Source: Mesostigma viride
Taxonomy: Eukaryota > Streptophyta > Mesostigmatophyceae > Mesostigmatales > Mesostigmataceae
Length of the DNA: 62,000 nt
NCBI GenBank assembly: GCA_009746045.1
Contig: RPFO01000059.1
Coordinates: 1-62,000 of the forward strand
Direction of reading: 5' to 3'
Shown here in pieces: positions 1 through 13,264 of the stretch; position 1 is the first letter of the stretch, and every line of letters starts with the position of its first letter. Under the pieces are notes generated by a model. That model ran no database searches. It worked only from the letters and a program-made list of their open reading frames with translations, and was not told where the DNA came from. The translations under genes were made by a program, and so were the position numbers.

Positions 1-391
1 CTGCGATTAAATTCTATGCCCGCAAATGCACTTCGACCCCATGGGTTATGGCGAAAAACGGAGATACATGTCAGTGGTATCTGTATGACAGCATGATTGT
101 GATTTCTGTTTGACTTGATTTTTGTTTGACGGGATTTTGTGACTGGGGAGTGTGCGGACTTAATTGCATTTGCAGACAGCTCCTATGCTACCTGAACTCT
201 GCGCAGAAGTAAGAGAAGAGGCGACATCCCATTATGGCGCGCTGCCCGTTGTACTTTGAGCAGGATGTCCAGATAGGCAGAGCACGCGTGGGATGATGGG
301 CAATATGGTTGTAGGATGCTCACACTTGCGGCTGAGCCTTGGTTGCACGTGTGCGTGCTGATGGGCGGCGTCGGGTTGCCCTGCAAAACAG
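1..391. other. Non-coding start of window, probably intronic
   Basis: No reading frame here shows recognisable protein similarity on either strand. A usable splice acceptor ends at 391 and leads into the transferrin-like exon, so the stretch is best read as an intron of that gene, whose earlier exons lie outside the window. Confidence 0.5.
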
Positions 392-2614
<2,223 letters not shown>

Positions 2615-2933
2615 AACAGGGAGCAACAGCCGTCATGAAGGTCGAGAATAAGGGGCCTAGAGGCCTAAAACGATGTGAGCAAGTACCTGCTGCGGAGCCA
2701 TGAGTTCACGGGCACCCGACCTGCTTGAAGCATGAGGGTGGCCATCTATCCTGTACAGGTCTGGCAATGCTGACTTCATCTGTGCAGACTCTCTCCCCCT
2801 CAGAAATGTGTGGGGCTCTCTCCCCCTCGGTAACATCTACCCTGCATGAGGGGATGCTTCCCAATAATGTGTCCATCAGAGGCATGAGCATTGCTGGTGT
2901 CCTTCAGCTGAGCAATGTCTCTTTCATAGCTAT

Positions 2934-2938
2934 TGTAA
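2934..2938 (+). other. Possible TGTAA polyadenylation signal of the transferrin-like gene
   Basis: TGTAA, the usual green-algal nuclear poly(A) signal, occurs 320 nt after the stop codon. It is only a pentamer, so this rests on position. Confidence 0.4.
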
Positions 2939-3261
2939 AAGACAGCGCGTAGTGACTATTGCATCCACTGAGATTGACTGATACTTCGAGTTCCAGATAT
3001 ATCTAGAGGCTGAACCTTTGCTGTATGTGAGATCTGATAGAATCGAGTACCTACGACGGTTTGCTTGGTCTTTGGACCAGTTGTACAGACAGGACATTGA
3101 TTTTTCTTTCTGGGGCCAGTCCCTACATGTTGCAAACGCCAAACGTACGGATCTGTAGGTGTTCTGAGCTACCAGGAGGTCTTCTGACTTCGATCTAGTG
3201 AAGTGCAGCCAAGTCGTGAGCATGTAGAAGGATCAACCTTACCTTTAGTTGCTAGTTGCTT

Positions 3262-3296
3262 GTGTTATGGCCCTAACCTTTGTTCGGGCATAACAC
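3262..3296. other. Strong 11-bp hairpin with one bulged G
   Basis: GTGTTATG and CATAACAC are exact inverted copies, extended by CCC/GGG after a bulged G, around a loop of about 12 nt. It lies in the gene-free stretch between the transferrin-like gene and the retroelement nest. Nothing else is recognised in 2939-3360. Confidence 0.6.
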
Positions 3297-3360
3297 TTTC
3301 TTCAATAATTTGGTTTGATTAGGCGAAAGTGATTTTGAACATTGTCAGAATATTAATTAC

Positions 3361-3858
3361 AGGGTTACGTGAGCATAAGGCCTCAGGACAGTCGAGTGGG
3401 ATGGGATGGATGGAGCTAGCTATCTAAGACCTAGTTGCAGGGTTGTGGGCACCACCGCCCGAATCGCTGTGAATGCCGACTTTGGTCACATGCGAAGCCC
3501 CCACTGGCTTGGGGGTGGTCTCCTTCATTACTCATACCTGCCACCTATCCTTGGGAACCATCTGCCTAGCTCCAGTTTACAGACATTCCAGGGGGCTGCC
3601 CTGGCGTGCATGAGCCAATTGCGACGTGGGTAATGCTCGCATATCCATGACTAGGCATGCGTGCCTAGTCTATCCCGGAAAGTCCACGGGTGGCGCCCCG
3701 GCCGCGCTCGGCCTGGGCACGCCATATGTGAGAACAAAACGCCCAGGTTGGGCGGGCCGGCTTGGTGCCGGCCTGCTGAGCTATCACGTAGTGTCTACCT
3801 GATCTGTGCGCGTGCGAGGTGCCCGGCTATAGGCCCAGCCAGGCACCTGTGCCTAATA
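3361..3858 (-). mobile_element. LINE 3' fragment, copy 1 (5'-truncated)
   Basis: This stretch aligns along its length with 14741-15165. Shared blocks include the cgtgagcataag leader, a gatgg-rich segment, the run encoding the far C-terminal end of the reverse-transcriptase protein, and ggtgcccggcta then cctaataat. On the minus strand it is the C-terminal end of a non-LTR element plus its 3' UTR. It is cut off on its 5' side at about 3858, where ATTA repeats begin. Its frame is broken, so it is a dead fragment. Confidence 0.7.
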
Positions 3859-4020
3859 ATATTAATTAATTAATTAAAATCATAGAGTCCGTTGGGAGCA
3901 TATGTAACACATAGCCCTGAGAAAGGGGCATCTATGGGTTTGTAATACAATCAGGGCTACAACCTGCAGGTGGAGGATGTACAACTGTCACCTGCTCTGG
4001 GTGCACAAGGTGCACCTGCA
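3855..4020 (+). repeat. (ATTA)n-linked dispersed repeat, copy 1
   Basis: An ATTA/TTAA run is followed by tccgttgggag, ccctgagaa, ggggcat and a segment ending in gcacctgcacc. The same series occurs at 15472, 15712 and, inverted, at 16585-16790, which defines a family of about 150 bp. No coding potential is seen. It could be a SINE or a LINE-derived non-autonomous unit. Confidence 0.65.
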
Positions 4021-4129
4021 CCGCCATGATGGTTCATGCCTCCTTAACAAGCACAGGCACCCAGGGGGGGCTTGAGGAGAGAGCCTAATAATATGGGAAG
4101 CATTAATTAATTAATTAATAGACACGTGA

Positions 4130-4172
4130 CTGCGTCACGTGAGCATAAGTCCTCAGTGGGAGGGGAACATGG
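4130..4172 (-). mobile_element. LINE copy 2, 3' end left of the LTR insertion
   Basis: The segment tcacgtgagcataag with cctcag matches the outer end of LINE copy 1 at 3366-3386. It resumes at 14741 on the far side of the LTR element, so the LINE end was split by that insertion. Confidence 0.6.
4168..4172. repeat. Target-site duplication CATGG (left copy)
   Basis: CATGG sits immediately outside the left LTR and is repeated at 14741-14745 directly outside the right LTR. A 5-bp duplication is typical of Ty3/gypsy-type integration. Confidence 0.9.
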
Positions 4173-4715
4173 TGTTACGCCTCAGACTTCTACCGCCACC
4201 TCTACCTCTACCTGGCCTGATGCTACCTAAACTAGTAAGGCCGCCTCTAGTTAAACCCCTAGCGAAAGACGAACGAGACGATCCAGATCTCAGTGCATTA
4301 ACGTAAGTATTACTGTAATACGCCATAAGCCATTTACACCAACCCGTTTACTCCAGGAATAGAGGAAGGAAACACAACTATACACTGCCGTGACCCAAGC
4401 CTATATGTGTTAATTCATTTAACACACGCCGAGTGAACACAGGGGTAGAACGTGCATAAATGGTCACCAACGGTCCAACACGCTCGGGCCGACCTGGCCC
4501 TCGCCTACAGATGCACGCTGGTCCACTACATTCTACCAAAGGATCAGGACCACTAATAAAGTACGCGGCGCGGCGCCCAAAGGCACCCAATGTACCACAG
4601 TACTGTTACGAGGACAATAGTGTCCCAGTAGGAACTACACGTAAACCTAAGGACAACCGAGGCAAAAGACCTAATTTACGTCCGTAACTACAACGAATTG
4701 TTACGCGACGTAACA
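4173..4715 (-). repeat. 3' LTR (left)
   Basis: It starts TGTTACG, ends CGTAACA and is nearly identical to 14197-14740. It is the 3' LTR because the element's genes run on the minus strand and the polypurine tract lies just inside it. Confidence 0.95.
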
Positions 4716-4729
4716 CCTCCCCCCCCACA
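4716..4729 (-). promoter_or_regulatory. Polypurine tract (plus-strand DNA primer)
   Basis: A pyrimidine run (cctcccccccc) lies directly inside the left LTR. On the element's sense strand it is a G-rich purine tract touching the 3' LTR, the expected position for second-strand priming. Confidence 0.8.
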
Positions 4730-5088
4730 AAGGTAGGGAGCCCTCTCCCTACGCACCGAGGGAGGAAACCAAGGGGTAGGAAACCTAATGCACCCAGCAC
4801 ACACCAACACAATCGGCAGGCCATCCAAGATACAAAGCACCAACGTATTAACTCGGTCTCCACCACCACGCCGGGAGGTGTAGGGTTAGCCAGCACCAAG
4901 CCTGGTGGTAGGTTCCCCTAACTGCCTGGAACAAAGTCCTTGCCGGGGGGGAACGGCACTGGGCAGGACACACAGAGTAAACAAATCAGTACCAAGGACC
5001 AAGAACGACCAGTCAACTGGCCAGAACGTGAGGGCGACTCTATATACCGGAGGGACAACACCCTCAGGTCGGGCCTAAGGCCCTCTAT
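4730..5088. other. Element 3' untranslated stretch
   Basis: Between the unknown ORF and the polypurine tract I see no convincing coding frame. Short frames here lack similarity to anything recognised. Confidence 0.5.
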
Positions 5089-7428
5089 CTAATTGCCATC
5101 CGTCTGGTAAGTGCCACGGGAGGCCAGCAGGACATCCAGGTACGCCTGGTAGTGAGCCACATCCTCGGCATTGTCGTGCCTATCTACAGTGAGGAAAACA
5201 TCGGCCCACACGCCGTCAGGAAAAAGACCCAGGAAGGCCCAGTAATACCTATGCTGTGTAAGAACGACCTGGCCCCGGGCCCAGTCCAGGAAACCACAGG
5301 CAAAGAGGCGTAGGAAAGGCTCTACCGCGATCAAGCAGAGAGCCCGCAGGAGCAGGCGATGGTACGGACGGATCCGAGGGCGCAAACCCGTCGGGAAAAA
5401 CAGATCTACCAGGGGCTCCACGTTAGACGGCCACATCCGGATGTGCCGAATCTCACGGGAGCGCCACCGACGGGCACACTGTCGCGACCCGAACGTCTCG
5501 AGGTAGTCGCTAGCCCGGGGAGGAGGATGGCCACGGGAGTCCAGACCCTGGCCCGGGATGGGCGCTGGACGACGGGCATCCCACTCTAGGATGGGCTGAA
5601 GGACCGTGCTGAACGTGGCACCCGGCGCCGCAGGAAACTCTACCGTAAGGGCATCTGAGGCCATAATGCCCAGAGGCGGAGGGTAAGCCCACTGGAACCC
5701 GCCGTAGGTGTCCAAGTCATTGTGACGCCTAGCCCAGCGATACAGGACGCGCCGAACCAGGATCTCACCCTGGAACACCGGATCAGCTAAAATAACCATA
5801 TCGAAAGGAGGCCGATCAGTCTCAACGGGTAGGCCACGGTCCCGCGGCGCCCGACACACCTGGGAGAACCCGTAGGACATGGGCGAAATGGCAAGCTCGG
5901 CGGAGGCGCGCGGCAGGTCACACTGGCGGCAGGCGAGCGCAGACATACCGTACCCAAAGACAGGCGTGTCGCGCGACTCCGGAGTCGCATGCACCACAGA
6001 AGGGGCCCGATCCCGATCGCCCTCTCAGTGACAACTCCCGAAGGGAATCAGCAGCGCGGGTGGCGCGAGGATCAGAGCCACTGGACCGAACAACCGCAGC
6101 CAAAGACCGCGGGGCCGAAGGGACAGGGGCCGAAGAAGGGGTAGGAACCGGCACAGACGCAGACGGCGCCGGTACAACAGGGGGTCGCGTCGGACCCGAT
6201 GCCGCAGGGGGTCGCGACGGCCCCGCCTCCGCAGCTGGCGCTCCGGTCTCTGGTGGCGGAGCACCCCCATGCCACATGTTGAAAACAGGGCCCGTGGGGA
6301 CAGGCAATCCGGCATACGACTGGTTACCGTCTAAGCTCCAGTCGGGCACCGGAATCCTCTGCGGAGGACCGCCCTCCCAAAGCCTGGGAAGACCACGCGG
6401 GTCGCTGAAGAAACCCCGCGAGGGCGGCGCTGACGCGGTGGGCGGCCCGGAAGCGACGGCGACGGGCGCGGCCGCTGGGACGGAGGACTCGCGCCGAGGC
6501 GCAGGTAAGTCAGTAGCAGGCGCAGGGGCAGCCGAAGGCGTAGGAGCCGCAGCAACAGAGGAACCCGCAGCCACGTACCGAGGGCTCGCGCGGCACAGGC
6601 GGACCCGTAGACGTCGAGGCGACCGAAGGGGAAGGGGGCACAGATACAGCAGACACCCCACCTGGCGTGGCTGGAGCGTGCGCCTGGGCCGCCATGAAGG
6701 CCCCGAAGGCCGCTGTCAGGGACTGGATCTGCGCCTGCATCGCAGAAACTGTCGCCGAAAGAGGATCAGGCTCACGATCAGAGCCCAAAGGGGTAGGCTC
6801 CACCGATGCGCGCCGGACCGACCTTGGTGAAGACGGGACAGGGGAAGGAGATGACACTGAAGAGGAGGACGCCGCAGGGGAGGCCGAATACTCAGGAGTG
6901 TACTGTGCCTCGACTGGTGCGTCCGTAGGAGTAGGGTCGCCCAATACTACGCCCGCTGTCTGGTCCGCGATCTCCATGAACTCAACCGCCCGTAGGAGGT
7001 CACAGGGGTTGTCATCTACCTCTGCCTCACCCTCGCCCGGAAGCCAGGGGAACACCTCCCGTAGGCAAGCGCGACCCACAGGGGTAGACAGGTAGGAAAA
7101 CACCCGGGGGCACTGAAGGACCGCGGCTATCTGCCCTAATGCTGCATGGGCAGCGGGAGCCGCATCCTAAAAGGCAATGCCCGGCATCGTCGAATCCATG
7201 CACAACTAGCTGTTGCGGATCATCTGGAGCCGGGCCGAACCACGCGACACCAAAGAGGGCAGCCCTGACTAAAGACGCATGCTGCGCCTGGAGAGCAGAC
7301 TGAATGATGCCACCCGGATAACTGGAACGTGACACCCAGCGGCCCGGAAGGGCCTCGAAGTAGAGCTCTGGATCCGGTGGCGGAGGGGAAGGTGGCCGGC
7401 TCTCCGACGGAGGGGTAGGATCAGCCAT
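5089..7428 (-). CDS. Unknown accessory ORF between integrase and 3' LTR
   Basis: Coding-like sequence fills 2.3 kb after integrase, read in three successive frames: an N-terminal part starting MADPTP at 7428, a middle part at about 6510-7103 and a C-terminal part at 5089-5997 ending in a stop. The order is a Pro/Ser-rich head, a conserved-looking segment with LREVFPWLPGEGEA, a short predicted coiled coil (SAMQAQIQSLTAAFGAF), a long Pro/Ala-rich linker, then about 300 residues of ordinary composition rich in Trp, Arg and Tyr that look globular. No signal peptide, clear membrane segment or furin-like site is visible, so nothing supports an envelope protein despite the env position. It could be a second structural protein or a captured host gene. 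Function unknown; at least two frame changes are needed. Confidence 0.55.
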
Positions 7429-8660
7429 GATGGCTGCGGAGGGGAGGGGACAACCAACCAACCACCAACAGCAGAAATACGATAAGGGAGGGGCAGGTTG
7501 CCAACTAGAGCTGGTGTAGGGTTTTGTTCTAAAGGGGCAGGAGCTAGCTCTCTACCAGCGAATGTGCTAGGGTGGTAAAGCTTCAGCTGGCTTCTATGGA
7601 AGGTGTTAGAATGTGTCTGCCAAGAGGTAGGGATATCGATTTTATATAAGAAATTTCCTACTCTAGACAACACACGGAAGGGTCCTAAGAAGGCGGGCCT
7701 AAGTTTGACCTTAAGTTCTGCTTCGAACTTAGTGAGCAAAACGGCCAACACGGGGGCCTTCTACTAATACTAGATCTCCTATATCTATCTCAGGTGCTCT
7801 TCTATCTAAGGAGGCACGCAACCTAGCAAGGTACTTAGACTGAGCTTTTTGGTACCCTGAGATCGCGTGGTCATGTGCAGTTTTCATTCTATCTAGTAAG
7901 GACTGTACACCTTCTACAGTATCCCGGGACACATCATCCTTGTCCCGTAGAGGACTAGCTAAGAGAGAGGTAGGGGTAAGAGGCTGTCTACCAGTATCTA
8001 GGAAGAAGGGCGTATATCCATGCGCAGCCTGGGGGCAATTGTTGAGGGAGAACTCTACCAAACATAAATAATCCTCCCAATCACTTCCCGAGCCATTAAC
8101 ATAGTGCCTAAGCGCTTCTTCCACTACCCTATTAAGACGCTCTACTAAATGAGAGGAGGAGGAGTGGTAGGCAGTACCGTAGGTAACCTTGGTACCGATG
8201 GCAGCGAAAAACTGCTGCCAAAAATCTGAGGTAAATAACTTATCTTTATCACTAATAAACTGCCTACTCAAACCATGATATCTGTAACATTATTAAGGTA
8301 TAGGCGTGCGCAATCACGTGCGGTGAGTTCTAAAGGACACGGCACGAGATGGCACATACGAGTAAAACGATCTATGAACACAAGGATCTGGGCATTGCCT
8401 CTATCATTCTTTCTAAAAGGTCCTACAAAATCCATCATGATAGAATCCCACGGCATGATGGGATCAGGCAAGGTCCTAGGTTCTGCTATCTGTCCTACGT
8501 TATTGGGTTTCATCTCCTGGCAAGATTGACAGTTCTAACATACTCATCTACATCCTTAAAAGGGAAGGCCAGTAATAAGAGCGGGCTACTAGGTCCCGTA
8601 CCCGTTTACCACCCTGATGAGCAGCTAAGTCATGCAACTCAAAGAGCAAGGAGGAGCGAC
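7269..8660 (-). pseudogene. Integrase (pol), frameshifted
   Basis: On the minus strand the HHCC zinc region is visible at about 8660-8510 (HDLAAHQGGKRV, then CQSCQEMKP) in shifted frames. The catalytic core follows: first Asp in SIMMDFVGP near 8430, second Asp in the ISDKDKLFTSDF segment near 8250, and Glu in SHLVERLNR near 8130, giving the D,D-35-E triad. The C-terminal domain at about 7730-7550 has KLRPAFLGPF and SQLKLYHP, typical of gypsy integrases. At least three frame changes separate these parts. No chromodomain follows; the frame runs into the accessory ORF instead. Confidence 0.85.
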
Positions 8661-8930
8661 AGATAGGAGGGACATACAGGCGCCATTGAGGGGGAGAATC
8701 TGCTATCTGCACATATAAAAACCCACCTACAAATTTACAAGGGTGCTTGCCTAATTGTTGGGGATGGCAGCAATGGCAGCTAATGCTTCCGGCTCAGTGG
8801 CCGTAAATCTACTAATAAGGCGTTCAAGATCAGAGGTAGGCATCGCTACAGAGGTCTCCTACCGCCTTGCCAAAGAGAAGGGGAGGTCCTAGAGGGACTA
8901 TGTTTTCATAAGACTTTCCTGACCTAGTCG

Positions 8931-9804
8931 CTATATGGCTAAGCGGTATAGAAATTTTATTTTTCCCCTCCCCCCCACCGAGGCCACGGGAAGGGCCTCA
9001 CACGGGAGAGAGAGTCCTACGTGAGAAAGGAGATCAGGCATGCGAACAGCTGTATGAAAGAGGTAGGCATAGGATTCATCATCAGGTAGTTCACCATAAG
9101 GGGTTACACCCATAGTAGTAGGAACTAGAGTAGTATTGAGAACATCAAGGTCCTCGAAAAAGGAGTAATCTGCACGACGAGAGAGTGCATCTGGTACTAT
9201 GTTATCTACACCCTTAACATACTGAAGTTTAAAAGGGGAAAACTGTGCTAAAAATTCCATCCAGCGCGCTTGCCGAGGGGTAAGGTTGGGTTGGGAGAGA
9301 AGATGGGTAAGGGGACGGTGATCCGTTTGGATAACTAATCTATAAGGATCTATCACAGGGTTCATTCAGGCAGACATCAAATTGAGCACCTTTAAGAAAG
9401 TGCTGCCACGCGTGGCAACAATACACCACCGCTAAGAGTTCCTGCTGGTGTACGGGATAGTTACGCTCCGCAGGGAGCATTGTCCTAGAGATATACTCAA
9501 TTGGCTGTAAGCCCTGACCCTGATCCTGGAGAAGGACGCCCCCTATAGCTACCTTACTAGCATCTGTAGCTACCACAAAGGGTTTAGTAGTATCCGGTAG
9601 GATGAGTACAGGAGGGGAAAGGAGTAGGGATTTTAGACACTGAAAAGCCGACTGACATTCACTACTCCAAACAAAGGGGATATCCTTCTTTAATAAATGA
9701 TTAATAGGGGCTGCTATAGTTGCGAAACGCGGGATAAAACGCCTATAGTAAGAAGCAATTCCTAGAAAACTACGTACACCTTTAACGTCGGTAGGGTAGG
9801 CCAT
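8931..9804 (-). pseudogene. RNase H domain (pol), frameshifted
   Basis: The RT connection segment RSFLGIASYYRRFIP opens the 9340-9804 frame. It is followed by the RNase H strand VVATDASKVAIGGVL (first catalytic Asp), the Glu region HQQELLAVVY, and then, in a different frame at 8931-9365, IQTDHRPLTHLL and VPDALSRR. Frame changes lie near 9800 (joining RT) and near 9360. The domain order is that of Ty3/gypsy pol. Confidence 0.88.
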
Positions 9805-10775
9805 TCCTGAATTGACTTAGTTTTATCCGGGTCGGTAGCGACCCCGGCATCTGACAGAACGTGCCCTAAAAATGGGACACTCCTACCCGAACGAACTTTA
9901 GCACGGCGCGCCCACAAAGAATTTTCAGCCATTATTTCTAATACTTTCTTTAAATCACGTAGGTGCGTTTCAAAATCAGGAGAGTAAATAAGAATATCAT
10001 CTAAGTAAGCTTGAGCACAAGAACGGTCATGCTCAGATAAAGAAACAGAGGAGAAGGAAGGATCCTTTAAATCAGAGGACACTTGAGGAAGGTGAGAATT
10101 TCCCATAACAGGTCTAAGCACTTCATTCATTAACATTTGAAAAGAGGCAGGCGAGTTACAGAGTCCCATAGCCGCTACTCTAAACTGGTAATGACCAAAA
10201 GGGGTAGCAAAGGCGGTTTTATGGCAATCCTCAGGAGCTATCCGCAACTGCCAAAAACCATCCGCACAATCCAGTACTGTGAAACAAGTGGAACCTTTAA
10301 CCTTATTAAATATATCATCAATACGAGGTAGAGGGTATTTAGACTTCACAGTAATATCATTCAACTTCCTATAATCAGTAACTAGGCGAAACTTGCCATT
10401 TGGCTTAGGAACTAACAGGACACCAGCTGAGTAGGGAGAGTTACTAGGCTCTATCAATCCTGCTTCTAATAGTGACACTAAAATCTGTTTTAGTTCCTTT
10501 AACTCGGTAGGGCCCATTCTATACATCGGAGAGTGCGTAGGAACTGCACCGTCCTTGATAACTACACGGTGTAAAACAGAACGAGGAGGAGGATAAGAAG
10601 GAGTCTTTTCTTCAAAAACTTTTGAGGAATCTATCACAGCCATGTATCTTACTATTTCATTTTCAGTAAATCCCACTCCTATTGTATCCACTGTGTTTAT
10701 ATCTATATCCACACTATTATTAGTGATAGGTATCTCCTGTACTTCTAACTGAAGGAACATACATAATATATCCAT
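9762..10775 (-). pseudogene. Reverse transcriptase (pol)
   Basis: The longest intact pol frame, 337 residues. RT motifs appear in order: IEPSNSPYSAGVLLVPK, FRLVTDYRKLN, YPLPRIDD, the first catalytic Asp region FTVLDCADGFWQL, FGHYQFRVAAMGLCNSPASFQ, and the active-site YLDD in AYLDDILIYS, then FLGHVLS. A stretch of about 30 residues between the FQMLMNEV segment and YLDD looks inserted compared with the usual spacing. The frame shifts at its C-terminal end before RNase H, so the polyprotein cannot be read through in this copy. Confidence 0.93.
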
Positions 10776-10789
10776 ATTCCTTTATTCCT

Positions 10790-11314
10790 TTAGTTCAGAA
10801 CGCAATCATCATTGGACATTAATACTTCAGGTATAGGTCTTACAGGAGGATCAACAGGTGTAGGAGGAGTAATATCTACCAAGGATAAATTTTCCAATCT
10901 ATAATGACGTTCCGGTACCCAGTAAGAGCTATCTGGAAACCAAATGACCATGGTATCATAATTAATAGTAATCTTATTATCCTGGTGCCAATCTAATCCT
11001 AGTAATACATCAGCGGTAGTGATAGGGCCTATAGTGGCCGTCAGGTTGACAGTACGTCCTTGTATGACCAGGGGAAGGGACACCGTACCCGGGGAATGAC
11101 TGGTGCGACCATCAGCATAATGAACAGTGACAGGTTTGGTGTGAGGGGTAGGGACTAGTCCTAAACGCCTAACTAGGGCCTCGCTCACAAAGGAGCTAGC
11201 CGCACCGCTATCTACCAACACAGAGACATTCAAAAGTTCATCAGCATGCAAGAAAGGGTCTACAACAGTATGGGGAACGGTTAAACCACCATTCAAGAAC
11301 ATAAGAGGACGCAC
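10790..11314 (-). pseudogene. Retropepsin-type aspartic protease (pol)
   Basis: A 174-residue frame with the aspartic protease active site VLVDSGAASSFVS and the closing motif DVLLGLDWHQ, both characteristic of gypsy-type proteases. It lies directly upstream of RT on the sense strand, separated by a frame change, and would process the Gag-Pol polyprotein. Called a pseudogene only because the surrounding polyprotein is broken. Confidence 0.88.
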
Positions 11315-11406
11315 ACGTAGTGGTAGGGAGATTCAGCTCCTACAGAGGTTATAAAAACAGGCAGGCAAAAATTTTATCTGGGGTACTATCTAAGGACCTG
11401 TCCAGG

Positions 11407-13152
11407 TTACCCCCGGCTGACAGGCCTACTGTTCCCCCTCCCCCCCAAATCCATAGGAACTAACCCCGAAGAAGACCCTGGCGAAAAAGCCACTGCTGGA
11501 GGGTCACGAGGGATCGAAGAGGGTGCGGGAGCCTGATTATCATAGGGGAACCCTGGGGGTCCTGTCTGCACAGCATTCAGCCTACTAGGGGTAGCTGAGG
11601 GAATGCGTCCTGAAGTGGGACGAATAGGAGCACGCTGAGGGGTACGAGGAGGGCGAGCGTCGGGATGAGGGGGAGCACCCGAAAGGAACTTGGGGCACTC
11701 ACGTTTAAGATGACCTACTTCCTTACAATGATAGCATGTGATATGAGAGACATCAAGAGCTGAAAGGTCAGTAACGCAGATATCTAATTCTTCTACATAG
11801 GAGTTCTCCTCCTCAGGGGTAAGGATAATATTATTAATACGGGAACGGGTAGGGAGAGAAGGAGTGGTGAAGAAATCTGCTACTCGCAAGAGATGCTGGC
11901 GCACATGCTTGAGGGGCAGATCAGTAAAACGGTAGGCAGAGAACTGGCGCTTGACTTCACGTAATAAGGGTCTACTGAGGCCTTGGAGGAAGCGAGCACG
12001 TACTTCTGCACCCGACAAATCCCTAATTCGTACCATCTGAGCATCAAACTCTTTCATATACTCCTTAAATGATTTAGTACCCTGCTGCAAGGTACCAAAG
12101 GCTAATCTATCCTGCCAATCTGAATCAGGAGGGACTAAATGGTTCTCTAAACGCTTAAACAATTCTGCTACAGAGTTAGGGTAGGCATGAGAGGCCAAAG
12201 ACTCACACTGGATGAGGTTAGCAAGCTCAGGAGTAATGCAGGTAGTAAGATAGTGAGGACTAGTACAGCATCAGAGAGACGCCATCTATTATGATTCTGC
12301 CACGACTCTGTGTTCTGGGTAAGCAACATAATAAAGTGAAAAACTGTTGAGGGGTAGACTTGACATCCAGCTTGGGAAGGTTAGCAAAGAGGGGAAGAGC
12401 AGGGGGCTTAGGGGGATTAGAAGAGTCAGTTTTTCCCATAGGGCCACTATCTTCCACTGCTACATAAGCGGGATAGAAGGAAGGAAGAGGAAAGGTTTTG
12501 GGTAGGGGTCTAGAAGGGGCCACCGTTTCAGGCTGGTGCCCATAGGAGAAGGGACAGTATATTGCTCACGAAGAGAGGAGTAGGCAAAATGATCATAATT
12601 TCTATCATCTAGGGCATGGTGCTGAAATCACTATTAACTTCTAAATCAGCCACACGGGTAGGGACCTGGGCTGCCTCATAGGCCGTCTCAGGGTAGGACC
12701 AGGAAGCAGGTGGGTAAAAGGGAACTGCACTAGGGCGCCCAGAAGGGCCGACAGGGGCAGAGGTACGACCCGTGTTAAAAGCAGGCATGGAAGGCACAGG
12801 GTGGGAAGGAGGCCTAGAACATTGTTAGTTAGTGAGGACCTGCTGGAGGGTTGAGCCAAGGTTGCAGGAGGGGCAGGGGCCTGGTTCAAGGTAAGGAAGG
12901 GTCATCACTAAATCTGACACGCATACGTTGTTCATAGGTAGGAGGGGTAAGTGAGGGACGACGGCGACCACCAGTAACAGGAGAAGGAGGTGAGGTACGC
13001 AGATTACCTTGAGGAGTGAGATGGTGCACCGTTTCAAGTGAGTCCCGTCGGTTACCACGAGTGTTGTTATTGTTGTTAGTATTATTATTATTATTATTCA
13101 TAGTAGGAGTGTTGGTAGGTATAGGCGACATATTTCCACCCACTGGATCCAT
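11407..13152 (-). pseudogene. Gag with CCHC zinc knuckle, frameshifted
   Basis: The 11407-12198 frame carries a capsid-like gag region (AELFKRLENHLVP, QGTKSFKEYMKEFDAQM, ARFLQGLSRPLLREVKRQ) and then a CCHC knuckle, CYHCKEVGHLKRECPK, followed by a Pro-rich tail. Upstream, 12260-13152 contains shorter frames in changing phase with Pro/Ser-rich and Asn-rich stretches, consistent with the N-terminal matrix-like part of the same protein beginning MDPVGG at 13152. Several frame changes separate these pieces. Gag would form the cytoplasmic particle around the element RNA. Confidence 0.85.
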
Positions 13153-13264
13153 TTTAAATGAATAGGAATCTAACTGAAAGCAACAAGGAAAAGGACAAGG
13201 CCTAATTTAAGGCAAGGAAAGAAAAGAAAAGCTTTTAATGTCCTAAAAAGAAAAACAATTTAAA

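Noticed and set aside
2930-3223. 97-codon minus-strand frame next to the transferrin-like gene
   Set aside because: No recognisable family, no splice or start support, ordinary length for chance.
5089-7428. Envelope gene of an endogenous retrovirus-like element
   Set aside because: Only the position fits; no signal peptide, cleavage site or membrane anchor is visible.
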